This document shows positions 1 through 12,707 of a DNA stretch of 64,000 nucleotides, piece after piece. Every line of letters begins with the position of its first letter. The stretch's first letter is position 1. A program made the position numbers and the translations under genes. The notes under the pieces are model-generated. The model saw only the letters and a program-made list of their open reading frames with translations. It had not been told where the DNA came from and ran no database searches. Source of the DNA: Panaeolus papilionaceus (taxonomy: Eukaryota; Basidiomycota; Agaricomycetes; Agaricales); the NCBI GenBank assembly GCA_015501605.1, contig JADNRZ010000027.1, forward strand, positions 372,001 to 436,000, read 5' to 3'.

Positions 1-1
1 T

Positions 2-247
2 TTGGCTTCTGCTCCTTGTGCAGCGGGGGCTGCATTGGGTGAGGAGGCCGGGGATGAAGGGGATTGGGCAAGAGAGAGGCAGACCCTCAGAGAAGTAGTG
101 CTGAGAGGTCTATATCGAGGCTACTTCAACTTTAAAGCGGACCGAGTATTAGATTTCGGGTTTCCGTACCTTGTGATGAAGTATATGGGCGTTATAAGTG
201 GTTTAAAATTAAACAATATTATTTATATCATCGCCCGAACAGCATGA
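2..247 (+). pseudogene. 3' remnant of an unrecognised repeated reading frame (array element X)
   Basis: An open frame of about 80 codons enters from the left edge and ends at 247. It carries a recognisable string (GLYRGYFNFKADRVLDFGF) that recurs, broken by stops or frameshifts, at about 7160-7360, 15330-15450, 16600-16830 and 22280-22430, always 80-250 bases upstream of a GTPase gene or of another copy. I do not recognise the family. The similarity between copies at the amino-acid level hints at a once-coding sequence, but every other copy is interrupted, so I treat it as decayed. It could equally be non-coding repeat DNA that happens to be open here. Confidence 0.3.
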
Positions 248-308
248 GGACTAATCATGAAGACCCCACGAGACCTACTCATGCACGTCAGACGGAGTAG
301 CTATATCC

Positions 309-399
309 AGCGTGTTGTGCCTTCTCTCGCACATCCATCTATATTGACTTCAACTCACCAGCACTCCCCTTCGCACTTGCCACCCTTTGTTTCATTCTG
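309..399 (+). promoter_or_regulatory. Conserved pyrimidine-rich leader upstream of the GTPase start
   Basis: About 90 bases immediately before the start codon are shared with the other three GTPase copies (about 7433-7524, 16903-16992 and 22490-22578). They include a CT-rich stretch (cttctctcgcacatccatct here) and a shared CCCTxTGcTTCATTC just before ATG. Pyrimidine-rich leaders are usual in basidiomycete promoters. I see no clear TATA box. Conservation could simply reflect shared duplication rather than function. Confidence 0.35.
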
Positions 400-1641
400 A
401 TGTCCAAGATCCCCGATTTTGCAACCAAGCTCAAGTTCATCAGTGTTCTTGGGGCTGTATCGGTAGAAAGGGTCTCAAAATTTGGGGTTGGCAGTTTTAT
501 TGCATATGTGTAAATGCACAATGATTCTACTGCAAGATTGCGACTCATATCTGTACACATAGGCTACTTGGTCCGACTGGGTCAGGGAAGAGTAGTGTGA
601 GTTTTATCACGATCACTATCTTCGGTCAACTTCAATATCTCAGGTAGTTCATTGAAGCAGTTGCAGCAAACACCTCACTCCGTCTCTCCAGTGATAAGCT
701 GGAGGGTTTCACGCAATCTGTATCAATATATCAAATTATAAATGCAGTCACACCAAGGGGGTCTCACATTTATTTAGTGGACGTGCCCGGCTTTGCTGAT
801 AGCAAGATCTCGGCAATGAGCATAGTTTCCATGTTAATGGATGTGATTCAAACAAATTCGTAATTCCCAGTCATCTCTCCTTTACAACCGCATGCTGACT
901 TCAACACTTGCTAGGAATCTAATATATTTCCGCATCCTCTATCACATTCCTATCAATAACCCTCGTTTGCCCGGAAGCCAAAGACAGATCCTGCAGACTT
1001 TTGAGGCATTGGCAGGGCCCCAGTCAGCAGGGAACATCACTGTTGTTTCTACGATGTGGGACTCAATTTGGAATGAAAACACAAGCAGACGTGCAGAACA
1101 AAACTTCAGCCAGCTTCGTAAGGAGATTTGGAAGGTATGTTACTCTCAGGACATTTTCGGAGTATTAACCTTACTAGACACCCATGATACACATTAGGAT
1201 TACATTGCTCAAGGAGCTGACATTGTCAAGTTTCATAACACACCCGAGTCGGCTCTGACTATTTTGAATGATGCTTATCGTCGATACAGCGGGATTGAGT
1301 TCACAATCCGGCACTCAATTGATCTTCCCCTTCAAGAAACATCATTTGCATCACACATCTACAATGACCTCCAAACACGGATTGGCAACCTTCAAATGCA
1401 GCAAGCTAACATTCAGTCAGAGCTGCAGATGGCGACAGTAGAGCAATTGGATGAACTTGAAGCTATTTTGACTGCACGACTTGAGGAGTTGCAGATGCTA
1501 ATCACCAAGTTTGAGGATGAGTTGCGTACACTTGGAACACCTGCTGCCCGATCATCTCGCCCTGCTGGATCATTTCCAAGGGTAACCAACAGAGCAAAAG
1601 GGTGGAGAATCAAGCTATCCAAGCACAGAGCTTCCAATTGA
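400..1641 (+). CDS. G-domain (P-loop GTPase) protein, array copy A
   Basis: Five exons (400-509, 563-596, 648-859, 915-1134, 1198-1641) splice with GT..AG borders into a 339-aa frame. The P-loop LLGPTGSGKSS is created by joining exons 1 and 2 and continues as FIEAV in exon 3. The G3-like motif DVPGF lies in exon 3 and a G4-like position reads STMWD in exon 4, as in the Agaricomycete AIG1-like/MMR_HSR1 G-domain family. Exon 5 encodes a long Gln/Glu-rich coiled coil (LQTRIGNLQMQQANIQSEL) and a basic tail. The likely role is a cytosolic GTP-binding protein; its process is unknown. It is the shortest of the four copies because the Pro-rich linker after the coiled coil is nearly absent. The models of all four copies sum to multiples of three with identical intron phases, which strongly supports the splice choices. 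Confidence 0.8.
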
Positions 1642-1841
1642 TTTCCAGTAAGTCTCTTGACAATCCAGTGCCACAACTTGAATGTTGTCATTGATTCAAT
1701 TTTGAACTTCAAGCTTCAAGATCACTTATTACCTTGTCACTCGTATATAATATATTGATTGTGAAGATAACACACTTGTATGACATTGTTGATTTCGAGT
1801 ACATGTCAGAGGCCAATTTATTATAGGAGGTCAACAAAAAT

Positions 1842-4800
1842 CAAGGCGCACGAAAATAAAAAAGGAGTAACAATCGACCTGAAGATGACAAGTAGGAAGT
1901 GCAATCACAAAGACTATACAACATATCGGCCAATGGTACAGGACCAAAATACAAGACAAATTGAATGCTCCTTCTCTTGCAAAGAGGTCGTCCTAACAAT
2001 AAAATCATCAGGTAACGATTGAAGACACAAAGAGCAAAACAAATGAATGAATATATGAAAGCCACTCACCCCCGCCTGTTCAGCCAACTCCAACACCTTC
2101 TCATAATGCTTCACCGCATGCAAATAAAGTCCCAGCTGATAAAATGTTCTCCCAAAATTATACTCCACCTCCTCGCCTTCGTCATTCCCTGCATTTTGCG
2201 GTACTTTGTCAGGAATACCACTGCTTGCACAAGGGCGTGATGTTGGTTGTCAGATTGGCGTTGCATGGCCCGCCCATTGAGGCGACGGCGAACAGAGGCA
2301 AATCATGGGGTCGTTGGGTTAGTAGTCGTAGGCGTGGAGGAGGTAGACTGGATTATAGATTGGGTTGGATTAGTGATGTGAGATGACGAGAAATATAAAG
2401 TAGACGAGAGAAAGCTCACAAATAGCATTTTGAAAACTCTCCACCGCAACACAAATCTGCCCATATATCGCAACAATCACCGGATTCTTTTCCGTCGGAA
2501 TCCTAGGTGCACCATCCAGATTCCCCGTCGTTGCCACCACGCCCTCCCATCGTTGGCACAGGTGTCTCCTCACCCTCATACCCATCCCCTCTGTGTCCCC
2601 GGGTTCTTCAAAGCCGTATCCGAAAGCTTCATTTCCCCGGACAAATTTTTCTGAAATGTCGACGTGATGAAGTTATCTGTGAGCTTCAGTCCGCTCGCGA
2701 GAGAGGCGGTGAGAATCCTGAGCGTTGTTGAATTGATGTATGGTTATGAGTTTGCGGGCTTGTTTAACGACGATGTCAGGTCGCTCAGCGAGTCCGCTGC
2801 AGGCTGTGAGTTGGTTGAGTGAGAGGAGAAAGCGAAGAAAGGAAACGGAGGGATGTGCTGATCCACACAATATGAATTGAATTTTGCCGGTCTTGTGGTT
2901 GGTATGCGTTTGAAACCAAGACGTGCCGTGGAATCTCTTCAGTGACATCATATTGACCTCGTTTCGTCAGAATGAAGCAGCGCTACGGAAAGATGTGTTA
3001 GTATAGGATATGAGGAAAGAAGGAAAAGACTACCAACTGACCTGCTTAAGCAGCCTCGTGAAACGAAACAATTCTAAACAGTAACACCTGCCGATTTGGT
3101 GTTTAGTCATGCGACGGAATCTTGTTCTGTATAGGTGGATATTTTTATTAGTACGTGATTTAACTGCCGGTGTAATTTTCGTGAAAAAGTAGCGGCAAGG
3201 GGAGAGGAACAACGAGGTTGGGAGAGCCACAACGAGGGAGAGGAGGAGGCGAAGGAAGCAAGAAAAGTACACGACATACCAATATCATGCTGCAACCGAT
3301 CCGCCGACCGATCCTCACCAGCCTCCGTCTCCACGCGTCTTCTCATCCGACTGTGGGGGATCATACCAGCGATGGGATTAGACTGTTAATATAATTATTT
3401 TATGAGCATGAGTTGAACGACATAAAACGACAGTGAAGAAGTTTTAACAAAGGGGACACATACCCAACTCGTCAAAAACAAATTCCTCGTCTCTCTGAAC
3501 ATATGCACTCAGCTCCGTTAATCTTTCCCCACCCCCTCCCTCATCCTTGCCACCATCTACTTCCCTCAATATCCCCTCCCAAATCTCACGGCGCCTTCTC
3601 TACCTCCCTTTCCTTCTCCGCCTCCAACACCCTCTACTGCGCTGGCGTCAACCTCGGTTTCACACCTGCCCCTCCTAATTTGACTTTATGCGAAAATAGG
3701 GAGGTAGCAGTTGGTTCTTCGGTGGTTGAGGGGGTGGGGGGTACTAGAGGGACCGGTGGGGCTAGTTTTGCGCTTTTTGCGACAATCAGTGACTGTGAAG
3801 CTCGTGAGTAAGACAAACAAGGTAGGAGAGAAAAAACGAGGAGGAAAACACACCTTCGTGTAGCAACTCCAACGCCTTGCTCGTCTCGCCTAATATCTCA
3901 TGTATTTCTACCAGTCTCGTTTGGCGTCATTGTTGGGCAGATCTGGGGGGACATACTGTGTATTGAATGTGGTTAGCAGCATGAATTACGGTGGAAGAAA
4001 GGGAGGGAGAAGGGAGGGAGGGCGGAGGGCGATATGATACACAAGAACACAAACCCGAGAATCAAGACCCCCAATGAAGGCAACAAATCTAAACCCAGCA
4101 CACCCAACGCGTAAAGTAAACCACAAAAACACCAGCTCAAATCCCTGAAATACTTAAAAAACGCGAGCCAAAACTCAGGAAATTGTGGAATCTCGAGCAG
4201 ACAATGAAATGATGCAAAAAAGTCAAGAAAGTAAGAGAGAAAACGAGTCGAAATGGACAGAGAGACAGGCAATGTCGCTCAAAGGCAAACACAACGCAGT
4301 GAACATCCGAACCCAATACAACGCAAAACGTAAAATGCAAATCCATGACACATACTATGCTTATATACATCCGCTGCATCCCTCAATTCGCCTATATTCT
4401 TCATGCACACTACAGTCTGCAGGAGGATGTAGACACTATTTGTCTGGTGGTTTTATTAGTTTTAGACTTCTTTCAGATTATACAGAGTAAAGAAAAGAAG
4501 AAAGGGTGGGGAGAGAAAAGAAGCAAGCAGGATGGAAGGAAAGGAGGGACGGAGAGAAGAAAAGAGGGTGCAAGAGAGAAAAAAGAGAAAGAGAGGAAAA
4601 AGGAAAGTGTCAACGAGGAATGGGCGACGTAGCGATAAATGATAAAATTGGATAGAGACAAGTAATGATAGCCAGAAAGCAGCTAGAGGGAAGAGAGATA
4701 AACAAGAAACCAAAAAACGTCCTCTCACCGCAACATCTCCCTCCCAAAACCTCATATATGACCCTCATATGTCTCCTTGTCGATACATGCATCCGCAATC

Positions 4801-5708
4801 TCAAGGAACAGCACCGAGTAGTCAAGCATGTCTGACCAGGGGATGACTGAAGCATGATACTGTTCAGTATTTGAGTAAAAATAAAAAAACAAAATGTGGA
4901 GATAGATACCGACCTTTCCCTCTTCCTCATCTCCCATCTTAATCCTCGCAACAGGCGACTGACATCGCGCATTACAATCAAGGGGACCACTCCCCACTTC
5001 TGCCCTGCATCCACTGCGTCCCCCGTTAAATAGTTTCAGATTCTCGCTGGTGTTAGCCGAGGCGTTGTATAGATCTGTGAGAAGGAGGCAGAGTCGATGT
5101 CCGGGTTGTACAGCAGGGACAGGACCAGGGCCAGAGTCAGGAGGGGCAGAGGTGGGGGTACGAGCGGTGGAAGGACCAGAGATGGTGTAAGGGAGTCCCC
5201 CAGGATACCTCTTTGCGTAAATATCCAAAGAGGGGGTGTGAATGTATCGCATTGGCGCATGTTTTGACGAGGCAGCTGTGGGCTGGGGGTTAGTGAGTTT
5301 ATTTTATTTTATGTGAGGATCGGTTAAATTTAAAGGTGACGGGATAAGAAATGAGGCCTATGAAAGTGAAACCGTAGGGAGAAAAAAGAAAAGACGAGAA
5401 GGAGGAGAAGGAAAAGAAAATCGACATACTCAAAACCACCCTCCATCTCCTCCCGCACTCTCTCACTTCTCCTCTCCTCCCTCCCCACTCGACGTTTCTT
5501 CAAACTCGTCAATCCTCAACTCCGAGCCCGAGCCCGAGTAAGAGTCAAATTCAGATGCCTAGGGCGTCAGATAAAAGAGACAATTGGGGTTCCAATCTGG
5601 TGTAATTAAGGCGAAGAAAAGGAACAACCACGATAAGTGAATGGCGTAAATCGTGATGAGTTTAAGAAAGCATACTGTCGTCTAAACAAATTATAATACT
5701 CATTATTC
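1842..5708 (-). pseudogene. Decayed TFIIIC tau-131/Sfc4-like TPR gene, array copy 1
   Basis: Reverse-strand fragments occur in the order expected for the TFIIIC subunit Sfc4/Tfc4 (GTF3C3 in animals), which binds A/B-box promoters for RNA polymerase III. An acidic N-terminal region lies near 5440-5560, a piece reading ARIKMGDEEEGK near 4930, SVLFLEIADACIDKETY near 4770, LLQTVVCMKNIGELRDAAD near 4370-4440, and the C-terminal TPR piece EYNFGRTFYQLGLYLHAVKH near 2110-2165. Pieces between are separated by plausible short introns but also by stop codons (for example TPAQ followed by TAG near 3640) and a frameshift in the acidic region near 5460. The central TPR block of the family is missing. I read it as a pseudogene; an expressed truncated product cannot be excluded. 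Confidence 0.7.
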
Positions 5709-7524
5709 ACATTCAAGTTTTGCGCTCGAGTTACAGCATGAATAATAAAATTAGTCGTCGTGTGGTGATTGTGGTGGTGGACGTCGAGGAACAAGACAAG
5801 CACAAGTTCAGGGTCAAATCAAAACTGGATTGGACAAGCATTCCGTGCCGCCGGTGGGGCACGTTCCGCTGATGGCATCACCCATGATGGACAGTCAGTC
5901 AGCCACTCATCCCTCGCAAGCGTCTGTGCTCCGACCATGATCATATCCCTGTACTTGAACGTTGTTGAATGTTGACTGGCTTCTATTTCTATGTCTATGT
6001 GAACCGTCGAGCTGGGATTATTGGTAGGTTGAGTTGATGATAATCCTATTTTATTAACCACCTTGTCGATTCAACGCACCTCGCAGTTGAATGTACAGTG
6101 TAACCCAACTCCAAGACCCTCACCCCGCGTACCAATCGCGTATACCAGCACCTTACGCATGTTCAGAACGTGTACCACAGTTCTTGTTATCACAGCATAA
6201 CGAACAACACCCCATAATATACACCGATCCCTCGATGGAGCTTCTCCACGCTTCCCACCTCTCCGCATTTCAAAAATTCCTACCAGTACCTCCCTATGTG
6301 CCACCCCCACAATCGCCAATGCCCCTGCCATACATCCTCTATCCTCTCATCGCTCCTCGCCTCCTTCCTCCGTCTCCTCTTCTCACTCCTCTCTATCTTT
6401 CCCTCGCCTGATACCTTCACCGCACTCACTTCACTAGAACCCCTGTTGAAACCATCAAGACTTTTCCCTAACTCCTAACTAGCTGCCTCGACACCTTCAT
6501 CGAGCCACATAACACCTACACCCCTCTCGCACGCGCTCTCTCAGCTATGAGCTCTCGAACTCAACCGCTGGGCGAGCTGAGTGCAAAGTAAGATGAACTG
6601 TATTGTAAATCATCAGAACTGCACGAATTTAGGGGGTGACGTATCTGAGAGCCTAAAGTTGAATTTCGAAGTGCGAGAATCGAGAGGGGTATTGTGGCTT
6701 AGATGAAACAAGCACCGTCGCTGTCCTGTCCTCTTACCCTACCTCTCCTCATCTCGACCCATACATATGCAACGAATAGACCTTCTCCAAAGGCAGGGGC
6801 ACCATCATAACTCCCTCCTCCTCACCGTCAAACGCTACATACTCGCCTCGCACCCTCACTCCGATCTCGGTGTGGTCGAACAAGCAGCTACCATGTTCAT
6901 TGGAATGGGGGCGAGGAGTTTGAGTATTTCTGGAAGAGCATGGACGTCTTAGTTGAAAGCGGGTGTGTTAGAGGAGGGAAGTATTGGATGACGGATCCAG
7001 CGCATAATGACATAGGTGGCTATTTTTAGATATTCCTTCCCTTCCCTCCCATTGCCGCTATTCGCTCCTCCCTGTTCTCTCCCTCTTAAGCTCTACACCG
7101 CATTAAATGAGAATCTAATCTAATTTAATTTAAACAGAGAAACCCCTCTTCACCACCTCTCTGGGGGTGAAGGGAATGGGGTGAGGGGCGGGCAGACGCT
7201 GGGAGACGCATTGCTGAGAGGACTCTATTGGTGAGACTACTGCAACGCTGGTGCTAATGCAGACCTTGGTGTTGATTTTGGGTTTTTGTATTTCGTGATT
7301 GGGTACATGGGTGTTATCAATGGGTTTAAATTAAATATTATTTATATCATCGCCTGATAAGCACGAAGGCTAACCATGATGATGGGAACCCCACAAGACT
7401 TATTCATACACGTCAGAAAAAGTAGCTCTGTCCAGTGTGCTGTGCATTTTCTCACACATCCATCCACCTTGACTTCAACTCACCAGCACTCGCCTTAGTA
7501 CTTACCACCCTCTGCTTGATTCGC
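5709..7524. other. Array spacer with repeated block and remnant X
   Basis: This stretch holds no gene I can support. A block with GTGGTGGTGGACGTC near 5770 recurs near 13935, 21340, 27870 and 29475. A TC-rich tract near 7025-7090 and the X remnant at about 7140-7360 are shared with the other units. A forward open frame at 6091-6411 is proline-rich and has no recognisable domain or counterpart. Confidence 0.4.
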
Positions 7525-9924
7525 ATGTCTACAATCCCGGATTTTGCAACCAAGCTCAGGAAAATCAAGGTCCTTGGAGCTGTATCGGTAGAAAAAGTCT
7601 CAACAGTTGGGCCCCTAAACAGGGATGGAGATTTTGTCGTATTTGTGTAAATGCGCAGTAATGCTACATACACTGAGATTGCGACTTATGTCTTACACAT
7701 AGGCTACTTGGTCCGACTGGGTCAGGGAAGAGTAGCGTGAGTTGTATCCCTATCACCATCGAAGCTCGATCGGATTCAATATCTTCCTGGGTAGTTCATC
7801 GAAGCAGTCGCATCAAACACCTCACTCGGTCTTTCCAGCGATATGCTAGAGGGGTTCACACAATCTGTATCGACATATCGAATTATAAATGTGGTGAAAA
7901 GGGTGCAAGGCAGAGATTCTCCCATTTATTTAGTGGACGTTCCCGGCTTTGCCGATAACAACATATCGGTGATGAGCATAGTTTCCATGCTAAAAGATAT
8001 GATTCAAACAAGCCCGTAATTTCGAGTCCTCTCTGATTTGGTAGCTGCACTCGCTGACTTGAATACTAGAGATTTATATCACTTCCGCATTCTTTATCAC
8101 ACACCTATCAATAACCCTCGTTTGCCCGGAAGCCAAAGAAGGGTTCTGCGGACTTTCGAGGCATTGACAGGACCCAACTCAGCGCAGCACATCACCATCA
8201 TTTCAACAATGTGGGACTTAATTTGGGGCGAAAGCGCAAGGAGACGTGCAGAAGGAAACTTTACCCAGCTTCGTAAGGAGATATGGAAGGTACACCGCCC
8301 ACGGAAAATGATGGCGCCTCGGGTATTTTCCCACGACACATTTCGACATTGCTCGAGTTGTCTATTCGATATGTCGATGGTAAATGAACATATAACTTTG
8401 AAAATGCCATATATGTGAGAATACAGTGTATAGAACATATTGTGAAATTTTCGTGGCTTTCCGTTTAAGTACACTTGTATAACACTGCACTCACAAATGT
8501 GCATGCAGTTCTGCAGAGTTGAGCATTGTGTCACTTCTAGTACTTGTTCAACACTTGTACATCCCTATTTAAAGCAGGGTATGGAAGAGAGGTAGAATAT
8601 ATATGCATCAATAAAATTTTTGGCACATTCTGGTGTGTTGAAGGTGCAAAAATTTGACAAAAAATTTGTGTGATGATACAGGAAAGCAAGACACAATCAA
8701 AGTCACAACAGCAACGGGTCATTAAAGCCACTCTGAGGGGCCTAAATTTAGGATGTGAGGGAGAATTATATTTTACATTGTCTCACCAAAGGAATACACC
8801 GATACAAATCAACAATACCTCTATAAAATTGCAGAAGCAGAAGCAGACTTAGACTCCCACTTCTTCTCTGTGTTTGTACAGCAAATATCTCAATAATTGT
8901 TGACCTTACGACCTCAATTATTTCACACATAATTTATTGCATTCCTGAATTCATATTCCTTGAGTTTTACATCCACTTTATCAGGTACATCCCCCAATAG
9001 AACAGGATCATTGCCCCAAGCATGCAGCTACAGTGCATATCTGTATATCTGCTGTTACGTATATAATTCATGATAAAAATTTTCATGGCTTGACTAACAT
9101 GTTCAATAGATAGTCCTCGAACAGTGATTTTAATATCAAAGCTATATGACTCTTCATTGTTGGTAAATAGTGCGAACAACTGAAGCAAGGTCAAAATGTG
9201 TTGTGGGAAAATACCTGAGGCGCCATCATTTTCCGTGGCATGTGTATGTTGCTCTCGGGACATTCTCAGAATATTAGCCTTACTATACACCCATGATACA
9301 CATTAGGATTACATTGCTGGAGGAGCCAACATGGTCAAGTTTCATAACACACCAGAGTCTGCTCTGGCAATTTTAGATGATGCTTATAATCGTCGAGGGC
9401 AGTCCTTTCCTTCTTTCAGTATCACGAAATCAATTCACCTTCCCCTTCGACAAACACCATTTGCGTCACACATCTATGATGACCTGCAAACACGGATCGG
9501 CAACCTTCAAATGCAACAAATCAACATTCAATCAGAGCTGCAGATGGCAAGAGAGCAATCAGACGAAGAACTTGGGGCCATTTTGATTGGGCAACTTAAG
9601 GAGATGGAGATTTTATCCGCCAAGTTCAGGGAAGAGTTACGTGACTTTGGATCACCCCCTGATCCTGCTATCACCCTGGAACCTGTGCCACCAAACGATG
9701 GCCTTGCTATCCCAACGCCTGCCCCACTTCCGACCTCAGAACCAGTCACATCAGCTCCGGGACCAGTTATGTTGGCGACTCAGGCTGAAGTGGTCACTCC
9801 AGTGGTAGAACTCATCGCCTCAACATCCGAAGCCAAATCATTAGATGGAGGAATCTTTGCAAAGGCGACCAAGAGAGTGAAAGGGTGGCAAAACAAGGTT
9901 TCGAAGAACAGAGCTTCAGATTAA
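7525..9924 (+). CDS. G-domain (P-loop GTPase) protein, array copy B, with a transposon in intron 4
   Basis: Exons 7525-7646, 7703-7736, 7795-8015, 8070-8289 and 9307-9924 join into a 404-aa frame with the same intron phases as the sister copies. It has the P-loop LLGPTGSGKSS across exons 1-2, DVPGF in exon 3 (followed by ADNN where sisters have ADSK), and STMWD in exon 4. Exon 5 has the coiled coil (LQTRIGNLQMQQINIQSEL) followed by a Pro/Thr/Ala-rich linker about 45 residues longer than in copies C and D, then the conserved basic tail KGWQNKVSKNRASD. Intron 4 is 1,017 bases instead of about 63 because a 952-bp TIR element has inserted right after the donor region; donor and acceptor remain intact, so splicing may survive. 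The function is the same as copy A: a GTP-binding protein of unknown pathway. Confidence 0.78.
8293..9244. mobile_element. 952-bp non-autonomous TIR element with TA duplication (Tc1/mariner-like MITE)
   Basis: The outer ~70 bases are inverted repeats: 5' side CACCGCCCACGGAAAATGAT, 3' side read in reverse CACATGCCACGGAAAATGAT, both continuing through GGCGCCTC. TA dinucleotides flank it at 8291-8292 and 9245-9246. Removing the element and one TA gives GGAAGGTATGTTGCTCTC, which matches the intron donor of copies A, C and D, so the empty site is present in the paralogues. It contains no transposase that I can see. TA duplication and a CAC/GTG terminus fit the Tc1/mariner superfamily. Confidence 0.8.
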
Positions 9925-11021
9925 GTCACCCTCACTAGTAGGTCTCTCTTCGTCAGGTACTACAACAATGTCGTTGATTCAAGTTTCACATAGATTAATC
10001 ACATACTACACTTGTATATCTATGTTTCAATCATAACATGTTTATGACGTCGTTGGTTTCGAGGACATATCAGAGGCCCATCTATCATAAGAGCCCATTC
10101 GCAATTCCACTATTGCCGAACCCCGGATTTGTCCTTGTGTATTGTTATCCAATTGGTCAGTGGAGTCAAGTGGAGGTATTGCACTGGGGCGAATGCAAGA
10201 GTGTGCGACCCATGCCGCGTCCAAGCAGGAAACGACCAAGGCTTGGCGAAACCTCTCTAAAATGCAGCTCTCTCTCCTGATCCAGACCTCGACGAAAATT
10301 AAGGCACGCGAGTGTCAATAAAAAAAGCCATAATAATAGACCCCAAAATAGCGAGGAAGAGATAATCACAAAGACAGCAACAGTAAAAACTAAAATACAA
10401 GATAAATTAAATGCTGCTTCTCTCGCAAAACGGTCATCCTAGTCATCCTCATCAGCGAACAATTTCAAAGTGCAAAGAATGTAAAACTCACCCCCGCCTG
10501 TTTAGCCAATCCCAACACTTTCCATAATGTTTCGCCGCATGCAAATACAACTCTCTTTCAAAGTTATACTCCACCTCCCTCACCCCGACCGTCGTCGTTC
10601 CCCGCATTTTGCGGTATTTGGTAAGGAATGCCATAGCCTGCACAACAAGATGTTGCCTGTTGTTAGATGAGCGTTGCATGGCCCGCCCTATTGAAGCGAT
10701 AGCAAGATAGAGGCAGACCATGGGGTTGTTGGGGCAGTAGTTATAGACATGCAGGATGTAGTAGACTGCATTATAAACTGGGTTAAGTCAATGAGAACGA
10801 GGAATTAAGACATAGGGGTTTATTCACAGCTAGCACTTTGATAAACTCTTCGCGGCAACACAAATCTGCCCATATATCGCAACAATGACAGGATTCTCTG
10901 TCGTTGAAATCCTAGATGCGCCACCCAAATTCGCCGTCGCACCAGACCCTCCCGTGGTTGGCGCATAGATCCCATCCTCCTCATCTCATCCTCTGTCTTC
11001 TCTTCCCTGCCGCACCCCTCC

Positions 11022-11039
11022 TCGTCGTCGTCGTCGTCG
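11022..11039. repeat. (TCG)6 microsatellite
   Basis: Six perfect TCG copies lie inside decayed TFIIIC copy 2. They correspond to a low-complexity stretch and have no obvious function. Confidence 0.8.
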
Positions 11040-12689
11040 CCACATACCGCCCATTCAACCCATTCTACCTCAAAATCCCCAGGTCCTTCACAGCTGTATC
11101 CAAGAGCTTGATCTCCCTAGACAAATGGTTCTACAATGCGACATGATAAAGCTATCCGTGAGCTTAAGCCCGCTCGCGAGGGAGTTGACGAGAGTCCTGC
11201 AAGGCTCGTTCAAGTTGTTGAATTGATGTTGCGTGATGAGTTTGCGTGCTTGTGCAATGACGACATCAGGTCATTCAGCGAGGATGCTGTATGCTACGGG
11301 TTGCGTGAGCAGGAGGGAAGAAAATAAAAGAGGACAGACGTACTGGTCAACACGATACAGATTGCATTTGCTGGTCTTGTGGTTGATGTGTTTAATACCA
11401 TGATGTTCCGTAGAATCTCTTCAGGGAGATTGTATTGCCCTCGTTCTGTCAGGATGAAGCAGTACTGTGAAAGTGTGAAAGGATGAGTTAGTATAGGTGC
11501 GAGATCCAGGAGAAGAGCGAAAAAAGAAAAAAGACCACCGACTAACCTGCATAAACAACCTCAATCAAATATCAAACGAAACACCTCTGAACATGGCAAC
11601 ACCCACGTATTTCGTCGGGCGAATGAGCCTTGTTCTATACGGGTCTTTCGGTTAGTTATTTTTTCGCTTTTTTTATAGAAGGGAGAGAGAAAGTCAACCC
11701 ACCAATGTCAAGCTACAACCGATCCCCCATCCTATCCTCATGATCCTCCGTCTCGACACTTCTCCTCATCCGACTACGAGGGAACACGCCAGAAAAGGGA
11801 TTGCAATCATAAGTTTATGAGCAAGATTTTCCTCAAAAGGAAAAGAGACGAAAATGCAACTCACCCGACTCGTCAAGAACAAGTTCCTCGTCTCTTTAAA
11901 CATAACAACCAACTCTAATCTTCCGTCATCCACACACTCTCTCATGACTCTTCTCTGTCGCCCCTCCCCCTCCTCCCCCCCTCGCCCACCCCATCTACCA
12001 CCCTCAACATCTCCTCCCAAACTTTACAGCACCTCCTCCACCCCCTCACAAAGTCCCTTCCCTTTTCCGCCTCCAACGCCCTCAACTGTGCTGGCGTTAA
12101 CCTCAGTTTCGCCCCGCCTCTTCTGATTTGGGTTCAGACGTGTTCAGGGATTTATTTTCGGCGAAGAGGGAGGTAGTGGTTGGATCTTCAGTGGTTGAGG
12201 GACGGCGGTACCACCAGGGCACGGTGGGACCAGGGGTAGTTTTGCGCTTTTTGCGGAAATCAATGACTGTGAAACGCGTGAATAAGATAAACAAGGAAAT
12301 AGAGGAAGAAGGAATAGGAGGAGAACACACCTTCATACATCGACTTCAAACCTTCCCTTGTCTTGCCTCATATCTCATATATCTCCGCCAATTTCATTTC
12401 AACGTCGTTGTTGGTAGGGACCGGGAGGAACACTGTAAGTTAGACGTAGTTAGCGGCGTGAATTAAGGACGGGAGAAATGAGGAAAGAACGGGTCAGAAA
12501 TGGCAAGAGCTTAGGTGTTAGCGAGGATAAAGGGTTTTAAATGCATAGATCAAAGCAAGCCACCACCAGTCGTCGCGACTAGACGTGCCCACAGGGCATG
12601 AAAACCAAAGAAAGTGAAAAGAACCATAAGGAAAAATGGACGCATATAAAAGCCGCATGTTCCAGCATAAAAGACTAATATTCGGCGAG

Positions 12690-12707
12690 AAAAAAAAAAA
12701 AAAAAAA
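12690..12707. repeat. 18-base poly-A run
   Basis: An uninterrupted run of 18 A lies within the decayed TFIIIC copy 2 region. It might mark a past retroposition but has no flanking duplication that I can see. Confidence 0.7.

Noticed and set aside
2144..2731. Several overlapping forward frames within the reverse TFIIIC copy 1
   Set aside because: They are shadows of reverse-strand TPR exons and introns; none has its own domain or counterpart.
8967..9290. Reverse 107-codon frame inside and beyond the intron-4 TIR element
   Set aside because: It crosses the element border into host intron and has no transposase motif.
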